The notes under the pieces: generated by a model
The model's database searches: none
What the model saw: only the letters and a program-made list of their open reading frames with translations
What the model was told of the DNA's origin: nothing
In this document: positions 25,471 through 34,679 of the stretch, one piece after another
Layout: every line of letters starts with the position of its first letter
Numbering within the stretch: the first letter of the stretch is position 1
Source: Akkermansiaceae bacterium
GTDB lineage: Bacteria > Verrucomicrobiota > Verrucomicrobiia > Verrucomicrobiales > Akkermansiaceae
Direction of reading: 5' to 3'
Assembly (NCBI GenBank): GCA_903908495.1
Contig: CAIVSK010000238.1
Span: 1 to 45,346 of the forward strand
Length of the DNA stretch: 45,346 bases
Program-made: the position numbers and the translations under genes

Positions 25471-27211
25471 AGGCGCACAGCACCACGACCGTTAGAACCC
25501 GGTAGTTGCCCATGCCGTGACCGCGGGCTTCGCCTCGCAGAGGCTCGCGCCAGTCGTCCCAGACGAGCAGTCGCGCCTCCGGCTTGAGAGGTTCGGGCAT
25601 GGCGAGCGAGGCCACGATCTGAATGCCAACGCAGATACAGAACATACCAAACGAGGTGAGCATGAAATCGTGGAGCACGCCCCTGGCGAACCAGTCAAAC
25701 GCGGCGGTCAGTGGTGCTCCTAGCACCAGAAAACCGGCCGTGCCGGAGATGGAATCCTTGAAGAAATCCGCCACAAAACAAATACCTCCCATCGCCGCGC
25801 CGGCAATCATGGTCACGAATGCGGCCCGGCCGCCTGCGCGTTTCCAAAACACCCCGACCAGGAACACGCAGGTGATCGGCGGCGCGACATAACAAATCAA
25901 GGTGTTCAATCCCTGAATGATGGTGCCGTAGTGACCGAAAATCGGTGACAGGACGATGGCCAGAAGCGTGGCGACGACGGTGGTCCAGCGGCCGATGCTT
26001 ACCAACTGCGGATCGCTGGTAGCCGGCCGCCAGCGTTTCCAGATATCATAGGCAAACAGGGTCGCCGAGGAATTAAGCGCCGCCGAACACGTCTGCATCG
26101 CCGCCGCCAGCATCGCCGCCACCACCAACCCCTTGAGGCCGACAGGCAGCAGGTGGGTGATCATGAACGGATAGGCGTCCTTGGATTCTGCAGGGCCGAC
26201 ACCCGCGCCGAAATATCCCTGCTGCACCAAGGCCACACACATGACGCCAGGCAATACAAAGATGAACACGGGCAGAATCTTGATGACAGCGCAGAACAAG
26301 GGGCCGAGGCGGGCGTGCCGTTCGTCCTTCGCCGCGAGCACCCGCTGCACGATGGTCTGGTCACAACACCAATACCAAATGCCGATGACCGGATAGCCCA
26401 GTAAAATCGAGTACCACGGCACCGATCCGACGACGCTGTTATCATTGCTGGAATGCAACATATGCAGAAACGAGGTGGTGGCGAGTTGCGGCCCGCCTTC
26501 CTTGCCGAGCAGCGGATGCGGGTGGCTGGCCAAGGTCTGTGCCAGGGCCGTCCATCCGCCGACGGCATGATAGCCGGCCACCGTGATGCAAACCGCCCCG
26601 ACCAACAACAGGACCGTCTGCACACTCTCTGTCCACACCACCGCGAGGAGGCCGCCGATGACGGTGTAGAGGCCGGTCAAAACGCCGAGCGAGATGATGA
26701 AAAACATCATCGGCGATAATCCAAGGATCGTTGCATCGCCGTGGATGCCGAAGATGAAGCACAGCACCGTCGCCGCGGTGAATAGCGCCACTCCGATGTG
26801 AATGACAATCGCCGAGAACAGCGAAATGATCGAGAGCGCATCGCGGCAATTGCGGTTGTAACGCCGCTCCAGGTAATCCGGCAGGGTCGGCACCCGCGTC
26901 CGCAGATAGAGCGGCGCAAAGAACAATGACAGCAGAATCAGCGTGAACCCTGCCATCCACTCGAAGTTGCCATAGAGCAAGCCGGAGGTATAGGCCGACT
27001 GAGCCAGGCTGACGAGATGGACCGTGGAGATATTCGCCGCAAACATCGCCAGCCCGATGATGGGCCACTGCAACGAATTATCCGCCAGGAAGTAGTGCGC
27101 GCCCGCTCCGCTCTTGTTGCGCACGAAGCCCGCCAGCACGCCGATGCCGACGACGACCGTCATATACACGGCGATAATGCCCCAGTCCAGATGGCTCATA
27201 TTTGTGTTCAT
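25442..27211 (-). CDS. SSS-family sodium:solute symporter
   Basis: The 589-residue inner-membrane protein belongs to the sodium:solute symporter (SLC5-like) family, with about 13-14 hydrophobic segments. Family features include the opening DWGIIAVYMTVVVGIG, ADNSLQWPIIGLAMFAANIS in helix 2, VIGIWYWCCDQTIVQRVLAA, and AMLAAAMQTCSAALNSSATL, where small hydroxyl residues contribute to the Na+ site. It lies 57 bp downstream of the GH120 gene on the same strand, which makes uptake of xylose or short xylosides a reasonable inference. A second in-frame ATG four codons later (27199) is an alternative start. The C-terminal coding sequence overlaps the end of the convergent VWA gene by 29 bp. Confidence 0.93.
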   Translation of the reverse strand: MNTNMSHLDWGIIAVYMTVVVGIGVLAGFVRNKSGAGAHYFLADNSLQWPIIGLAMFAANISTVHLVSLAQSAYTSGLLYGNFEWMAGFTLILLSLFFAPLYLRTRVPTLPDYLERRYNRNCRDALSIISLFSAIVIHIGVALFTAATVLCFIFGIHGDATILGLSPMMFFIISLGVLTGLYTVIGGLLAVVWTESVQTVLLLVGAVCITVAGYHAVGGWTALAQTLASHPHPLLGKEGGPQLATTSFLHMLHSSNDNSVVGSVPWYSILLGYPVIGIWYWCCDQTIVQRVLAAKDERHARLGPLFCAVIKILPVFIFVLPGVMCVALVQQGYFGAGVGPAESKDAYPFMITHLLPVGLKGLVVAAMLAAAMQTCSAALNSSATLFAYDIWKRWRPATSDPQLVSIGRWTTVVATLLAIVLSPIFGHYGTIIQGLNTLICYVAPPITCVFLVGVFWKRAGGRAAFVTMIAGAAMGGICFVADFFKDSISGTAGFLVLGAPLTAAFDWFARGVLHDFMLTSFGMFCICVGIQIVASLAMPEPLKPEARLLVWDDWREPLRGEARGHGMGNYRVLTVVVLCAFIVLYAIFR

Positions 27212-27268
27212 GGTGTGATGCGATCAATTTCAATGGGTTAGTAAATACGTCCCGTTCCCCGGGGCGGC

Positions 27269-29509
27269 TCAGCGGACCTCCAACGGCCAGACCTTGAGAT
27301 TGAGGCGGCCACCGCCGGCGACCTCAAAGGGACCGGGAAAGGGCTTGGCCGCTGCGCGTGGTTTGCCGAAATAGTCGCTGTCGATTTTCAACGCGCCGCC
27401 ATCAGGATCGGTGTATCCCAGGTTTGTCAGGAGTGCCTGACCCAGCGTCCCGGTGGTTACCAGGGAAGTGGTGAATCCCTCCGGCAGCGGCGGCAGGGTC
27501 AACGTCAGATAGGCGGTGCCGGCAGCAAACTCCACCTTGGCCTCGGCGGTGGCGGTGAGGATCGCCGGGTGGGACTCGTGCTTGCACGCCTTGGCGTTGT
27601 CCAGATAGAGGTTGCCGCTGGCGGCAACGCTGCCCGCTGCGCAGCGGTCGTAGGAACTCAGGCCGCTGCCGCCGACAAAGATATTGTTATAGAACCGGTC
27701 ATCTCCATCGGGCAGTTGGGCCACACCCATGATCTCGCTCGAGTGGGCTTGCATGAACGGGGTGTGGCGGCCATCCTTGGTCATCAGGTTGATGCCCCCG
27801 GCGAACAGGTTGTGGACATAGGCGCCGCCGTGGGATTGGTGGGTGATTTTCCCGGACAGCAGGATGTTGTTATCCACCAGATAGGGGCCGTGGTCCACCT
27901 CCAGGAAGAGGTCCCCCAAGCCGCCGTTGTCGTGGAGGAGATTGCCGGTGACGCGGGTGCCCTGGGCCATCCAGTCGAGCCAGATGCCGGCCACCCCGTT
28001 GGTGTGGTGGATGTAGTTGCCGCGGATCAGGGTGTCGACGGCGCCATGGAGTTTGATGCCGGCGTGCTCCGCTCCACCAAACAAGTTGCGGACATGAATC
28101 TCATGAATGTGATTGCCGCTGACGGTGCTGAACGCGGCCCCCATGCTGCCGACAATGCCGGTTTGCTCGCAGTGGGAGATATCATTGTTGCGGACGACGT
28201 GCGAGCCGATGGTGGCCTTGTTCCAACCGTTGGCCAAGGCGCGTTTGACACAGGCGGTGTAGGGATCGGCCTCGCCGGCGTCATTGGTGTTGTCGGTGCC
28301 GTCGCCGTATTTGCCCAGCGCGACGCCCGAGCATTTCGAGTAGCGGACGCGGTTGTCTTCGATGATCCAGCCTTTGCTCCAGTTGGTGCCGACCACGCCC
28401 ATCTGTTCGGCGGAGGGAGGGGCCCAGTTGGTGGCGGCGTGTTGCAGGGTGAAGCCGCGCACGGTGATGAAGTTGATGAAGTTTTTGGATGGATAGAACA
28501 CGGTTTGACGCCAATTGATTTCCACTGCGGCCTCGTTCGGGTTCACGCCGCCGGGAAACTGGGCGTGCAGGGTGGTGTTGCCGGCGTCCACCGTGGGTGA
28601 CTTGAATAACAGGCATACGTTGCGGAGCCCACTGGTCGGCTTGATCTTAGCACTGAAGGATTGCCACTTCTGCCAGTCGCCGGTGGCCCCGGCCTGACAC
28701 TGGCCCAACAATTCTCCGGCGGGATTGTCCAAGCGCACCTCAATCAGGCTGGCACCGGTGGTCGAAGCCGTGCGAAACTCCATGCTGTCGGTGCCGGCAC
28801 CGAAGTCCACGCCATCGAAGCGCAGCCAATGGCCGGTCAAAATGAAACCACTGCAGGTACCGCCCTCGGCACAGGCCGCAGGTTTGCCGCCGTAGCGGAA
28901 CGCGGGCTCACCGGCCGGAATTTTGGCCCCGCCGCCGGCTTTGAACCATGCCACATTGAGCAGGTAGCGGCCGTCGTCGCCGTCCACCGTCGCTAACCAC
29001 AGCGGCGTCTTGCCGGCGGGCGCCATCACCTCCCCGAGGTTGCGCGCCTCGATCATCCAGTCGCCGTTGAGGTACACGCAACCGGTGTGGTGAACGCGGC
29101 CTTGCGGCGAGAACCAATCGCCGCGGATTTGGTCGACGTAGGGATTGAAGTCGCCGAACGACTTGCTAGGAATAACGACTTTCCAGGTATCGCCGGCCAC
29201 ATTTTGCCAGCCATTTACCGGTTCGGAGCCGGTGATGACCACCTGCTCGCCAGGCGCGGCCTGATAGGTGATCCGCTTGGCATCCGACTCGCCGCCGCGC
29301 GGCGGGTTGACCCGTTCGCGGTAGGTGCCCGCATGCACGCTCACCGTATCGCCGGGCATGGCCAATTGCGCGGCGGCGGCGATGCTGTGCAACGGACGGC
29401 TTGGACTGCCGTCATTGGCGTCGTTTCCCGCTAGGGAGACATGGTACTCGGCGGCAGTCAGCACTCCGCTCAGACACAGGCAAATGATCGGCAGGCAGGA
29501 TGGTTTCAT
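27269..29509 (-). CDS. GH120 beta-xylosidase with inserted CBM6-like domain
   Basis: The 746-residue protein has a signal peptide (about 1-20) and matches GH120 beta-xylosidases along its length. These enzymes release xylose from the non-reducing ends of xylo-oligosaccharides with a right-handed beta-helix fold. Matching segments include YHVSLAGNDANDGSPSRPLH, PWAPPS-like NWAPPSAEQMGVVGTNWSKG, and GPYLVDNNILL. The catalytic pair of the family is present: nucleophile D512 in GIWLDWMAQG and acid/base E537 in LFLEVDHGP. Between about residues 176 and 309 the helix is interrupted by a CBM6-like module (GHWLRFDGVDFGAGTDSMEF, then GDWQKWQSFSAKI). The protein lies between a PI-PLC-like gene (49 bp upstream) and an SSS symporter (57 bp downstream), all on one strand. 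Confidence 0.9.
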   Translation of the reverse strand: MKPSCLPIICLCLSGVLTAAEYHVSLAGNDANDGSPSRPLHSIAAAAQLAMPGDTVSVHAGTYRERVNPPRGGESDAKRITYQAAPGEQVVITGSEPVNGWQNVAGDTWKVVIPSKSFGDFNPYVDQIRGDWFSPQGRVHHTGCVYLNGDWMIEARNLGEVMAPAGKTPLWLATVDGDDGRYLLNVAWFKAGGGAKIPAGEPAFRYGGKPAACAEGGTCSGFILTGHWLRFDGVDFGAGTDSMEFRTASTTGASLIEVRLDNPAGELLGQCQAGATGDWQKWQSFSAKIKPTSGLRNVCLLFKSPTVDAGNTTLHAQFPGGVNPNEAAVEINWRQTVFYPSKNFINFITVRGFTLQHAATNWAPPSAEQMGVVGTNWSKGWIIEDNRVRYSKCSGVALGKYGDGTDNTNDAGEADPYTACVKRALANGWNKATIGSHVVRNNDISHCEQTGIVGSMGAAFSTVSGNHIHEIHVRNLFGGAEHAGIKLHGAVDTLIRGNYIHHTNGVAGIWLDWMAQGTRVTGNLLHDNGGLGDLFLEVDHGPYLVDNNILLSGKITHQSHGGAYVHNLFAGGINLMTKDGRHTPFMQAHSSEIMGVAQLPDGDDRFYNNIFVGGSGLSSYDRCAAGSVAASGNLYLDNAKACKHESHPAILTATAEAKVEFAAGTAYLTLTLPPLPEGFTTSLVTTGTLGQALLTNLGYTDPDGGALKIDSDYFGKPRAAAKPFPGPFEVAGGGRLNLKVWPLEVR
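28583..28984 (-). other. CBM6-like insertion within the GH120 gene
   Basis: About 134 codons separate two segments that are contiguous in typical GH120 enzymes: LWLATVD on one side and NTTLHAQFPGGVNPNEAAVE on the other. The insert holds CBM6 hallmarks: EGGTCSGFILTGHWLRFDGV, IEVRLDNPAGELLGQC and a TGDW-x2-W segment. It begins with YLLNVAWFKA, which resembles the strand that usually ends a CBM6. Confidence 0.7.
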
Positions 29510-29558
29510 GGGGCTGGGGCGTTAGATTGAGGACGGTTTGGCGGGATGAGCCGGGGGT

Positions 29559-30479
29559 TTACGGATGGCCGCCTGCGGCGGCGGCAGCGGGCTTGGGAAA
29601 ATTCGTCTGCCAAATCATCCGGCAGCGGTTGGCGTCGGCAAAGTCCATCAGCACAATTCCAAAATGCCCGGAGCGATCCGGGGTGAAAAATTTTTCCAAT
29701 TTGGGATTGATCTGATCCGCCAGTTCCGGGATGCGGGGCACACCTAACAACCCTGTCAGATAGCCGCTGGTGAACGTCAGATGCAGCACGTCGCCACGGG
29801 TGTCGGCATGAGCGGCATCCAGCGCGGCGCTGACCTGTCGCCATTTATTGGCAGCGTCGCTGACCTGATAGTCATCCTGCACGCTCAGGTGGTTGGCGTC
29901 GAAGCGGGTGTTATCCGGCCAGTGGGTGGCATCGATCCCTTGGGTCGCCGTCGCCGCGAACCGGCGCAGCAGCACGATTTTGCCGCGCACGCTGTCCAAA
30001 GTCGGCACGCTGGATCCCAGCCACCAAGAGGCGGGACGGGCGGCGACATACGAGTCGAAGGTGGCCTCGAAGCTGCGGGTATTGCCAGAGTCGGTAAATT
30101 CTTCCTTGACCGACATCAGGACGCACTCGCGCGGATTGGCATTGAGGAAGCCGGTGACCTGGTCCAAGACATCGCGGAAAGACAACCCCTGAAACACCGG
30201 CCCGTGGTGGATCGCGAACGCATCGTCGATGTGGCGGCAGCGGATATCCAGCAACCTCACCCCCAAATTCAATTGATCGGCGATGGTGAGGTTCTGGCAC
30301 TTGGCAGTGCCAGGCCAGGATTCCTGCGTGGCACCTGAGTTGTGCGTACCCGGAATCGAGATCTGTGACAAGCGCGTGCTGCCGTCGATGCCAGCGAGCC
30401 AGTCATGACCCGCGGCCCATGCCGCCGTTGGGGCAAGCATCGCCCACATGCCTATCACGGTTCGGATGAATGTTCTCAT
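29559..30479 (-). CDS. Secreted phosphatidylinositol-specific phospholipase C-like protein
   Basis: The start at ATG 30479 gives 306 residues with a signal peptide (MRTFIRTVIGMWAMLAPTAA, cleavage near 23). The PLC X-domain pattern is present. H46 lies in SIPGTHNSGA and R80 in RLLDIR. The second catalytic histidine is at 91/92 in AIHHGP. These correspond to the general acid/base residues of bacterial PI-PLC, which cleave phosphatidylinositol or GPI anchors without calcium. Further conserved pieces are RECVLMSVKEE and GKIVLLRRF. Distance to the downstream GH120 gene is 49 bp, suggesting co-transcription. It is divergent from the GH32 gene with 180 bp between starts. An extended frame reaches 30671, but it would overlap the GH32 start and precedes the signal peptide. 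The real substrate is unknown. Confidence 0.9.
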   Translation of the reverse strand: MRTFIRTVIGMWAMLAPTAAWAAGHDWLAGIDGSTRLSQISIPGTHNSGATQESWPGTAKCQNLTIADQLNLGVRLLDIRCRHIDDAFAIHHGPVFQGLSFRDVLDQVTGFLNANPRECVLMSVKEEFTDSGNTRSFEATFDSYVAARPASWWLGSSVPTLDSVRGKIVLLRRFAATATQGIDATHWPDNTRFDANHLSVQDDYQVSDAANKWRQVSAALDAAHADTRGDVLHLTFTSGYLTGLLGVPRIPELADQINPKLEKFFTPDRSGHFGIVLMDFADANRCRMIWQTNFPKPAAAAAGGHP

Positions 30480-30659
30480 GGGTTTGGAGTGCTCGGCTGG
30501 CCGCGCGTCGCAATACCAGCCTAGCCATTCCGCCCGCCACGTCAAGCCTGTCCACTTCGCAGATAGGGCCCTACCGGGAATATTGCCTATCGGGGGGACT
30601 TTTCGGTTGCCGCAGCGGGTTGATCGTGGCTTGCTCGGGCGGGCGTCCGCCATCCCCTC

Positions 30660-33600
30660 ATGAAATTCCACTTGCTAGCGGCCATGCTCGCCGTCGTTGC
30701 AACCCTGCCAACGCGGGCGGCAGAGTTGTTGTTTCCAAATGCCGACTTTGAAACCGGCACGCTGGCCAATTGGACCGCCGTCGGCACCGCCTTCACCCGC
30801 CAACCGACGTTTGGCGACAACACCAAGGCCCGCGGCAACGTGTCGTGCCAGCAGCAGGGCAACTACTGGATTGGCACCTTCGAGAACTACGACGGCAGCA
30901 CGGGAAGCCCTGGTGACTACCGCGGCGACAGCCCGACCGGGACGCTAACATCACAGGACTTCACACTCGTCAAACGCTACATCACCTGCCGTGTCGGCGG
31001 GGGCAATCTGCCCGGTCAGACCGGGGTGAAATTGGTCTGCGAGGGCGTCGAATATGTCATCAGCACCGGCTTCAACACCGAGACGATGTTGCCGGTGACC
31101 TTTGATGCGGCGGCACTCATCGGCAAGAGCGCCCACCTCGTGATCTATGACCAGGCCACCGGCGGTTGGGGACACATCAATGCCGACAATTTTGCCGCCA
31201 GCGATGTGCCGGCGGTCACCGGCGATGGAGGGTACCAGTTGACGCCCGGCATTCCTACGGCCGACTCGCCGGGCGTCGGGTACGAGCAAGCGCTACGGCC
31301 GCAATTTCATTTCAGCTCGCGCCGCAACTGGGACAACGACCCGAACGGGATGGTGTTTGACGGCCAGAACTACCACCTGTTTTTCCAGCACAATCCGTTG
31401 GGCAGCGGCTGGGGCAACATGACCTGGGGCCACGCCGTGAGCAGCGACATGCTGCATTGGCGGCAACTCGACCACGCACTGCTTCCCTATCAGGTTGATG
31501 GCCGCGTCGGCACGATTTTCTCGGGTACCGCAGTGGTCGATCACAACAACAGCCTCGGCGTGCAGGTGAGCTCCCGCAAAACGCTGGTGGCGTTTTTCAC
31601 CTACGCCAACAACCTGCCATCCTATCAGGCGATGGCCTACAGCAGCGATGGCGGAGTGACGTGGCAATACTATAACTACGGGCGGGCGGTGGTCCCCAAC
31701 CAGGGGTTCGACGACGGCGAACGCGACCCGAAAGTATTCTGGCATGAAGCCTCCCAGCACTGGGTGATGGCGCTGTGGGTGCACACCAATCCGGGCCGGG
31801 TGCGCTTTTTCACCTCCACCAACCTCAAGGACTGGACGTTCGCCTCCGACCTGATGCGCGACTGGGCGTTTGAATGCATGGACGTGTTTTTCGCGCCGGT
31901 GGATGGCGATGCTTCACAAACCAAGTGCGTGATCGCCGATGCGAGCTTCGACTACGAGATCGGCAGCTTCGACGGCAGCACCTTCCACACCGAGGCGGGC
32001 CCGTTCCAAGCCGGCCGCGGCAATTTCTATGCCGCTCAAACGTTCAACCAAGCGCCCGCCGGCCGCACCGTCCAGATCGGATGGATGAACGGCGGCCCGG
32101 ATTCCGCCGCCACCTACGGCCTGCCCTTCAACCAGCAGATGTCATTCCCCTGCGACCTGACCCTGCGCAGCACACCCGGCGGGGTGCGGCTGTGCTCCTA
32201 TCCGATTCCTGAAATCTCGGCGCTGGCCGGCGCAACCCACGTGCTCAACGGACAGCCGCTGACCACCACCAACAACCTGTTAGCCGGAATGGGCAACCTC
32301 GACCTGGTCGATCTCGCGCTGGACTTCAGTCCCGGCACCGCGACCCAGATTGTCATCGACCTGCCGCGCACCACGGTGCGCTATGATGTGGCCAGCGGGG
32401 TGGTCAGCTACACCGGGACGGACGGCAACCCCGACAGCGCCGTGACCGGCGCGCAATTGCCGCGCAACGGCCACGTGACCCTGAGGCTGTTGCTAGACCG
32501 CTTGAGTCTGGAGGCCTACGCCTTCGGTGGCGAGAGTTTCGGTGCCCATTATATCAGCCCGAGCTACGGCACCACCACGCCGACACTGCATGCCGTCGGC
32601 GGCCAGGCCTATGTCTATTCGCTCAGCGTGAAATCGCTCGCCTCGGCGTGGACTGCGGAAACCCCGCTGTCCACCACCGTCCTCAATCCGGGCTTTGAAC
32701 AAGGGGTCCCCAGCGGCGCGACTTTCCACAACAACATCCCTAACTGGAGCACCTTCGGCGATTGGGCGGATGCGGCAGGCTGCTGGGACGACACCGGCAA
32801 CGCCCTGACCCAGGCGGCGGGCTACCCGGAGTTCACCGGCCTCGGCGCGGCGTCACTCATGGCCCGCAACGCCGGCAGCGAGAACAACGCCGGCTTGTTC
32901 CAGTCGCTCGGCCACGTCGCCCTGAGCGACTTGGGAAGAACCTTCACGCTGGGTGCCGATCTGGGCGCACGCATCATCGCCGCGTCCGGCAACTACGCCT
33001 ATAGTGGTGAGCTGAGCGTGGCCTTTAGAAAGGGTGTCACCGCAGGCATTCCGGGCGACAAGGGGACGCTGTTAGGATCGGCGGGACTGCGCGATGTCAC
33101 GGCCGACTCCGCCGATTTGCCGTCGCTGGCGAGGGTCATCCCCGTGAGGAGAACCGCGATTTTCACGCCCGGCCTGGCGGACGTCGGCAGCGAGGTATTT
33201 GCGGTCATCGATCTGCGCCAGCTTGCCAGCAGCGTGGCGGCCACCGACGGTGAAAAACAATACATCGCCGACAACGTGACGATCGAGTCACACCTGCCAC
33301 CGCTGCCACCGGGCCCGCTGGCCTATGAAGGGTTCGACTATCCGGCCGGCAGCACCAATCTAACGGGAAACAACGGCGGCTCCGGATGGGCCGGGGCCTG
33401 GCAGACGGTCGATGGCGGCAGCGCCGATGTCACCGCCGCCAGCCTGGTGGCCGGCACCCGTGCGCCTGCGGATTTCGGACTCCGCTCACTCGGCAACAGC
33501 AGCCGCCTGCCAAACGCCCACCGCGTCGGCAGGTTGCTGGATACCAGTACTAACGGACCATTCGGATTGCGCGGGTTCCTCGATGGCAACGGCCGCATCG

Positions 33601-34454
33601 GCAAGGACGGCAGCACCCTCTATATCAGTTTTTTGCAACAACCCAACGGGACGAGCTATTTCTATGAGTTCGAGTTGCACCGGGACAATTTGGGCGACGC
33701 GGGCCGGATTGCGGGCATCGGCAACGACCAGGCGGGCAACAACGTGAATTTGCGCGCCCCCGCCGGCACCCAGACGGTCATCGGAGCGGGCAGCACCGCG
33801 GTGAACTTTTACGTGCTGCGCATCGATTTCAAGGCGGGCAACGACGATGTTTTCGTGTACCGCAACCCGACCACCACCACCGAACCGGCCACCGCCACCC
33901 TCACCAAACTCGCCGCCGCCGACATGTCATTCAATGGCATCTCGTTCGGGGCGTTCCTCAATGGCCGCACCGTGGCACACGATGAACTGCGCCTCGGCCG
34001 CTCGTGGGCCGAGGCCATCGGGTTGGATCCATTTGCCGCCTGGGCCGTCGCCAAGGGGCTGGACGGATCGCCGGGCAAGGCTGCCGGCTTCGCTGCCGAC
34101 CCCGATGGCGACGGCATTCCTAACGGCCTCGAGTGGATCCTCGGTGGCAATCCGCTGGCCCGCGACGCCGCCGCGCTGATCCGCAGCAGCGGCAGCGCGA
34201 GCGACGGCCTCACCCTGGCTTTCACCCGCGATGAAGCCTCGCTCGGCAGCGCCACGCTGGCCGTGCAGTGGAGCAACTCGCTCGGCGGAGCCTGGACCGA
34301 CGTGCCGGTCGAGCAGAACGGCGGATCCTATCCAAACGATGTCACCGTCACCGTGAACCAGTCCACCACGCCGGATGCGGTAAGTGTCCACATTCCGGCC
34401 ACCCATGCTGCCAACGGCAGGTTGTTCGCGCGATTGCAGGCCACCCTGCCGTGA
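30660..34454 (+). CDS. Multimodular secreted GH32 fructan hydrolase
   Basis: This 1264-residue exoenzyme probably removes fructose from levan or inulin. After a signal peptide (1-20) comes a levanase-type N-terminal beta-sandwich (21-185). The GH32 five-blade propeller follows with all three catalytic motifs: NWDNDPNGM (nucleophile D227), ERDPKVF (D356) and FECMDVF (acid/base E405). Its C-terminal beta-sandwich extends to about 660. Residues 675-875 resemble a carbohydrate-binding beta-sandwich (NPGFEQGVPSGATFH). Residues 887-1120 are a module starting LAYEGFDYPAG, repeated in the next gene. The last 142 residues are the DPDGDG...LEWILGGNP module ending FARLQATLP. No anchor or Shine-Dalgarno is seen. 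Endo versus exo action and fructan linkage cannot be told from the sequence. Confidence 0.93.
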   Translation: MKFHLLAAMLAVVATLPTRAAELLFPNADFETGTLANWTAVGTAFTRQPTFGDNTKARGNVSCQQQGNYWIGTFENYDGSTGSPGDYRGDSPTGTLTSQDFTLVKRYITCRVGGGNLPGQTGVKLVCEGVEYVISTGFNTETMLPVTFDAAALIGKSAHLVIYDQATGGWGHINADNFAASDVPAVTGDGGYQLTPGIPTADSPGVGYEQALRPQFHFSSRRNWDNDPNGMVFDGQNYHLFFQHNPLGSGWGNMTWGHAVSSDMLHWRQLDHALLPYQVDGRVGTIFSGTAVVDHNNSLGVQVSSRKTLVAFFTYANNLPSYQAMAYSSDGGVTWQYYNYGRAVVPNQGFDDGERDPKVFWHEASQHWVMALWVHTNPGRVRFFTSTNLKDWTFASDLMRDWAFECMDVFFAPVDGDASQTKCVIADASFDYEIGSFDGSTFHTEAGPFQAGRGNFYAAQTFNQAPAGRTVQIGWMNGGPDSAATYGLPFNQQMSFPCDLTLRSTPGGVRLCSYPIPEISALAGATHVLNGQPLTTTNNLLAGMGNLDLVDLALDFSPGTATQIVIDLPRTTVRYDVASGVVSYTGTDGNPDSAVTGAQLPRNGHVTLRLLLDRLSLEAYAFGGESFGAHYISPSYGTTTPTLHAVGGQAYVYSLSVKSLASAWTAETPLSTTVLNPGFEQGVPSGATFHNNIPNWSTFGDWADAAGCWDDTGNALTQAAGYPEFTGLGAASLMARNAGSENNAGLFQSLGHVALSDLGRTFTLGADLGARIIAASGNYAYSGELSVAFRKGVTAGIPGDKGTLLGSAGLRDVTADSADLPSLARVIPVRRTAIFTPGLADVGSEVFAVIDLRQLASSVAATDGEKQYIADNVTIESHLPPLPPGPLAYEGFDYPAGSTNLTGNNGGSGWAGAWQTVDGGSADVTAASLVAGTRAPADFGLRSLGNSSRLPNAHRVGRLLDTSTNGPFGLRGFLDGNGRIGKDGSTLYISFLQQPNGTSYFYEFELHRDNLGDAGRIAGIGNDQAGNNVNLRAPAGTQTVIGAGSTAVNFYVLRIDFKAGNDDVFVYRNPTTTTEPATATLTKLAAADMSFNGISFGAFLNGRTVAHDELRLGRSWAEAIGLDPFAAWAVAKGLDGSPGKAAGFAADPDGDGIPNGLEWILGGNPLARDAAALIRSSGSASDGLTLAFTRDEASLGSATLAVQWSNSLGGAWTDVPVEQNGGSYPNDVTVTVNQSTTPDAVSVHIPATHAANGRLFARLQATLP
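33318..34019 (+). repeat. LAYEGF module, copy A
   Basis: A 234-codon module in the GH32 gene begins LAYEGFDYPAG and ends near RLGRSWAEAI. It is closely similar, also at DNA level, to two copies in the following gene at about 34770-35471 and 35757-36455. Shared strings include YISF.QQP(N/D)GTS, YEFE(L/F)HR and RIDFKAGNDDV. The fold is probably a concanavalin-like jelly roll; the ligand is unknown. Confidence 0.85.
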
Positions 34455-34679
34455 ACGCTGAGCGGACCCGACTGCACGGACTGCCCGCTAACAAAGCTGT
34501 AATGAGTGCTTGCCAAGTGGACATGACAGGAACCTGCCGACGCAGGCACAATTTTGATTGTCGTGGTGGCTGGGTTCGAGAAGTTAGGGGGAGCTTCCCC
34601 ACGCGAGGCGAGGTTCCCGGCCGTGCCATCTCAGCGGTCATTGCGAACCGCACATAAAACCACAAACACCAAATACCTG
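34455..34679. other. Intergenic region upstream of the Ig/PATR gene
   Basis: These 225 bases hold a short hairpin CCTGCCGACGCAGG, a near-palindrome GGGGGAGCTTCCCC, and the third copy of CGAGGTTCCCGGC (34609-34621), about 60 bp before the start. The frame is open from 34554, but the signal peptide begins at ATG 34680. No clear terminator follows the GH32 gene, so read-through is possible. Confidence 0.5.

Noticed and set aside
27569..28600. Plus-strand frame of 343 codons opposite the GH120 gene
   Set aside because: Composition is Val/Gly/Ala-rich with no motif, and the GH120 assignment on the other strand is secure.
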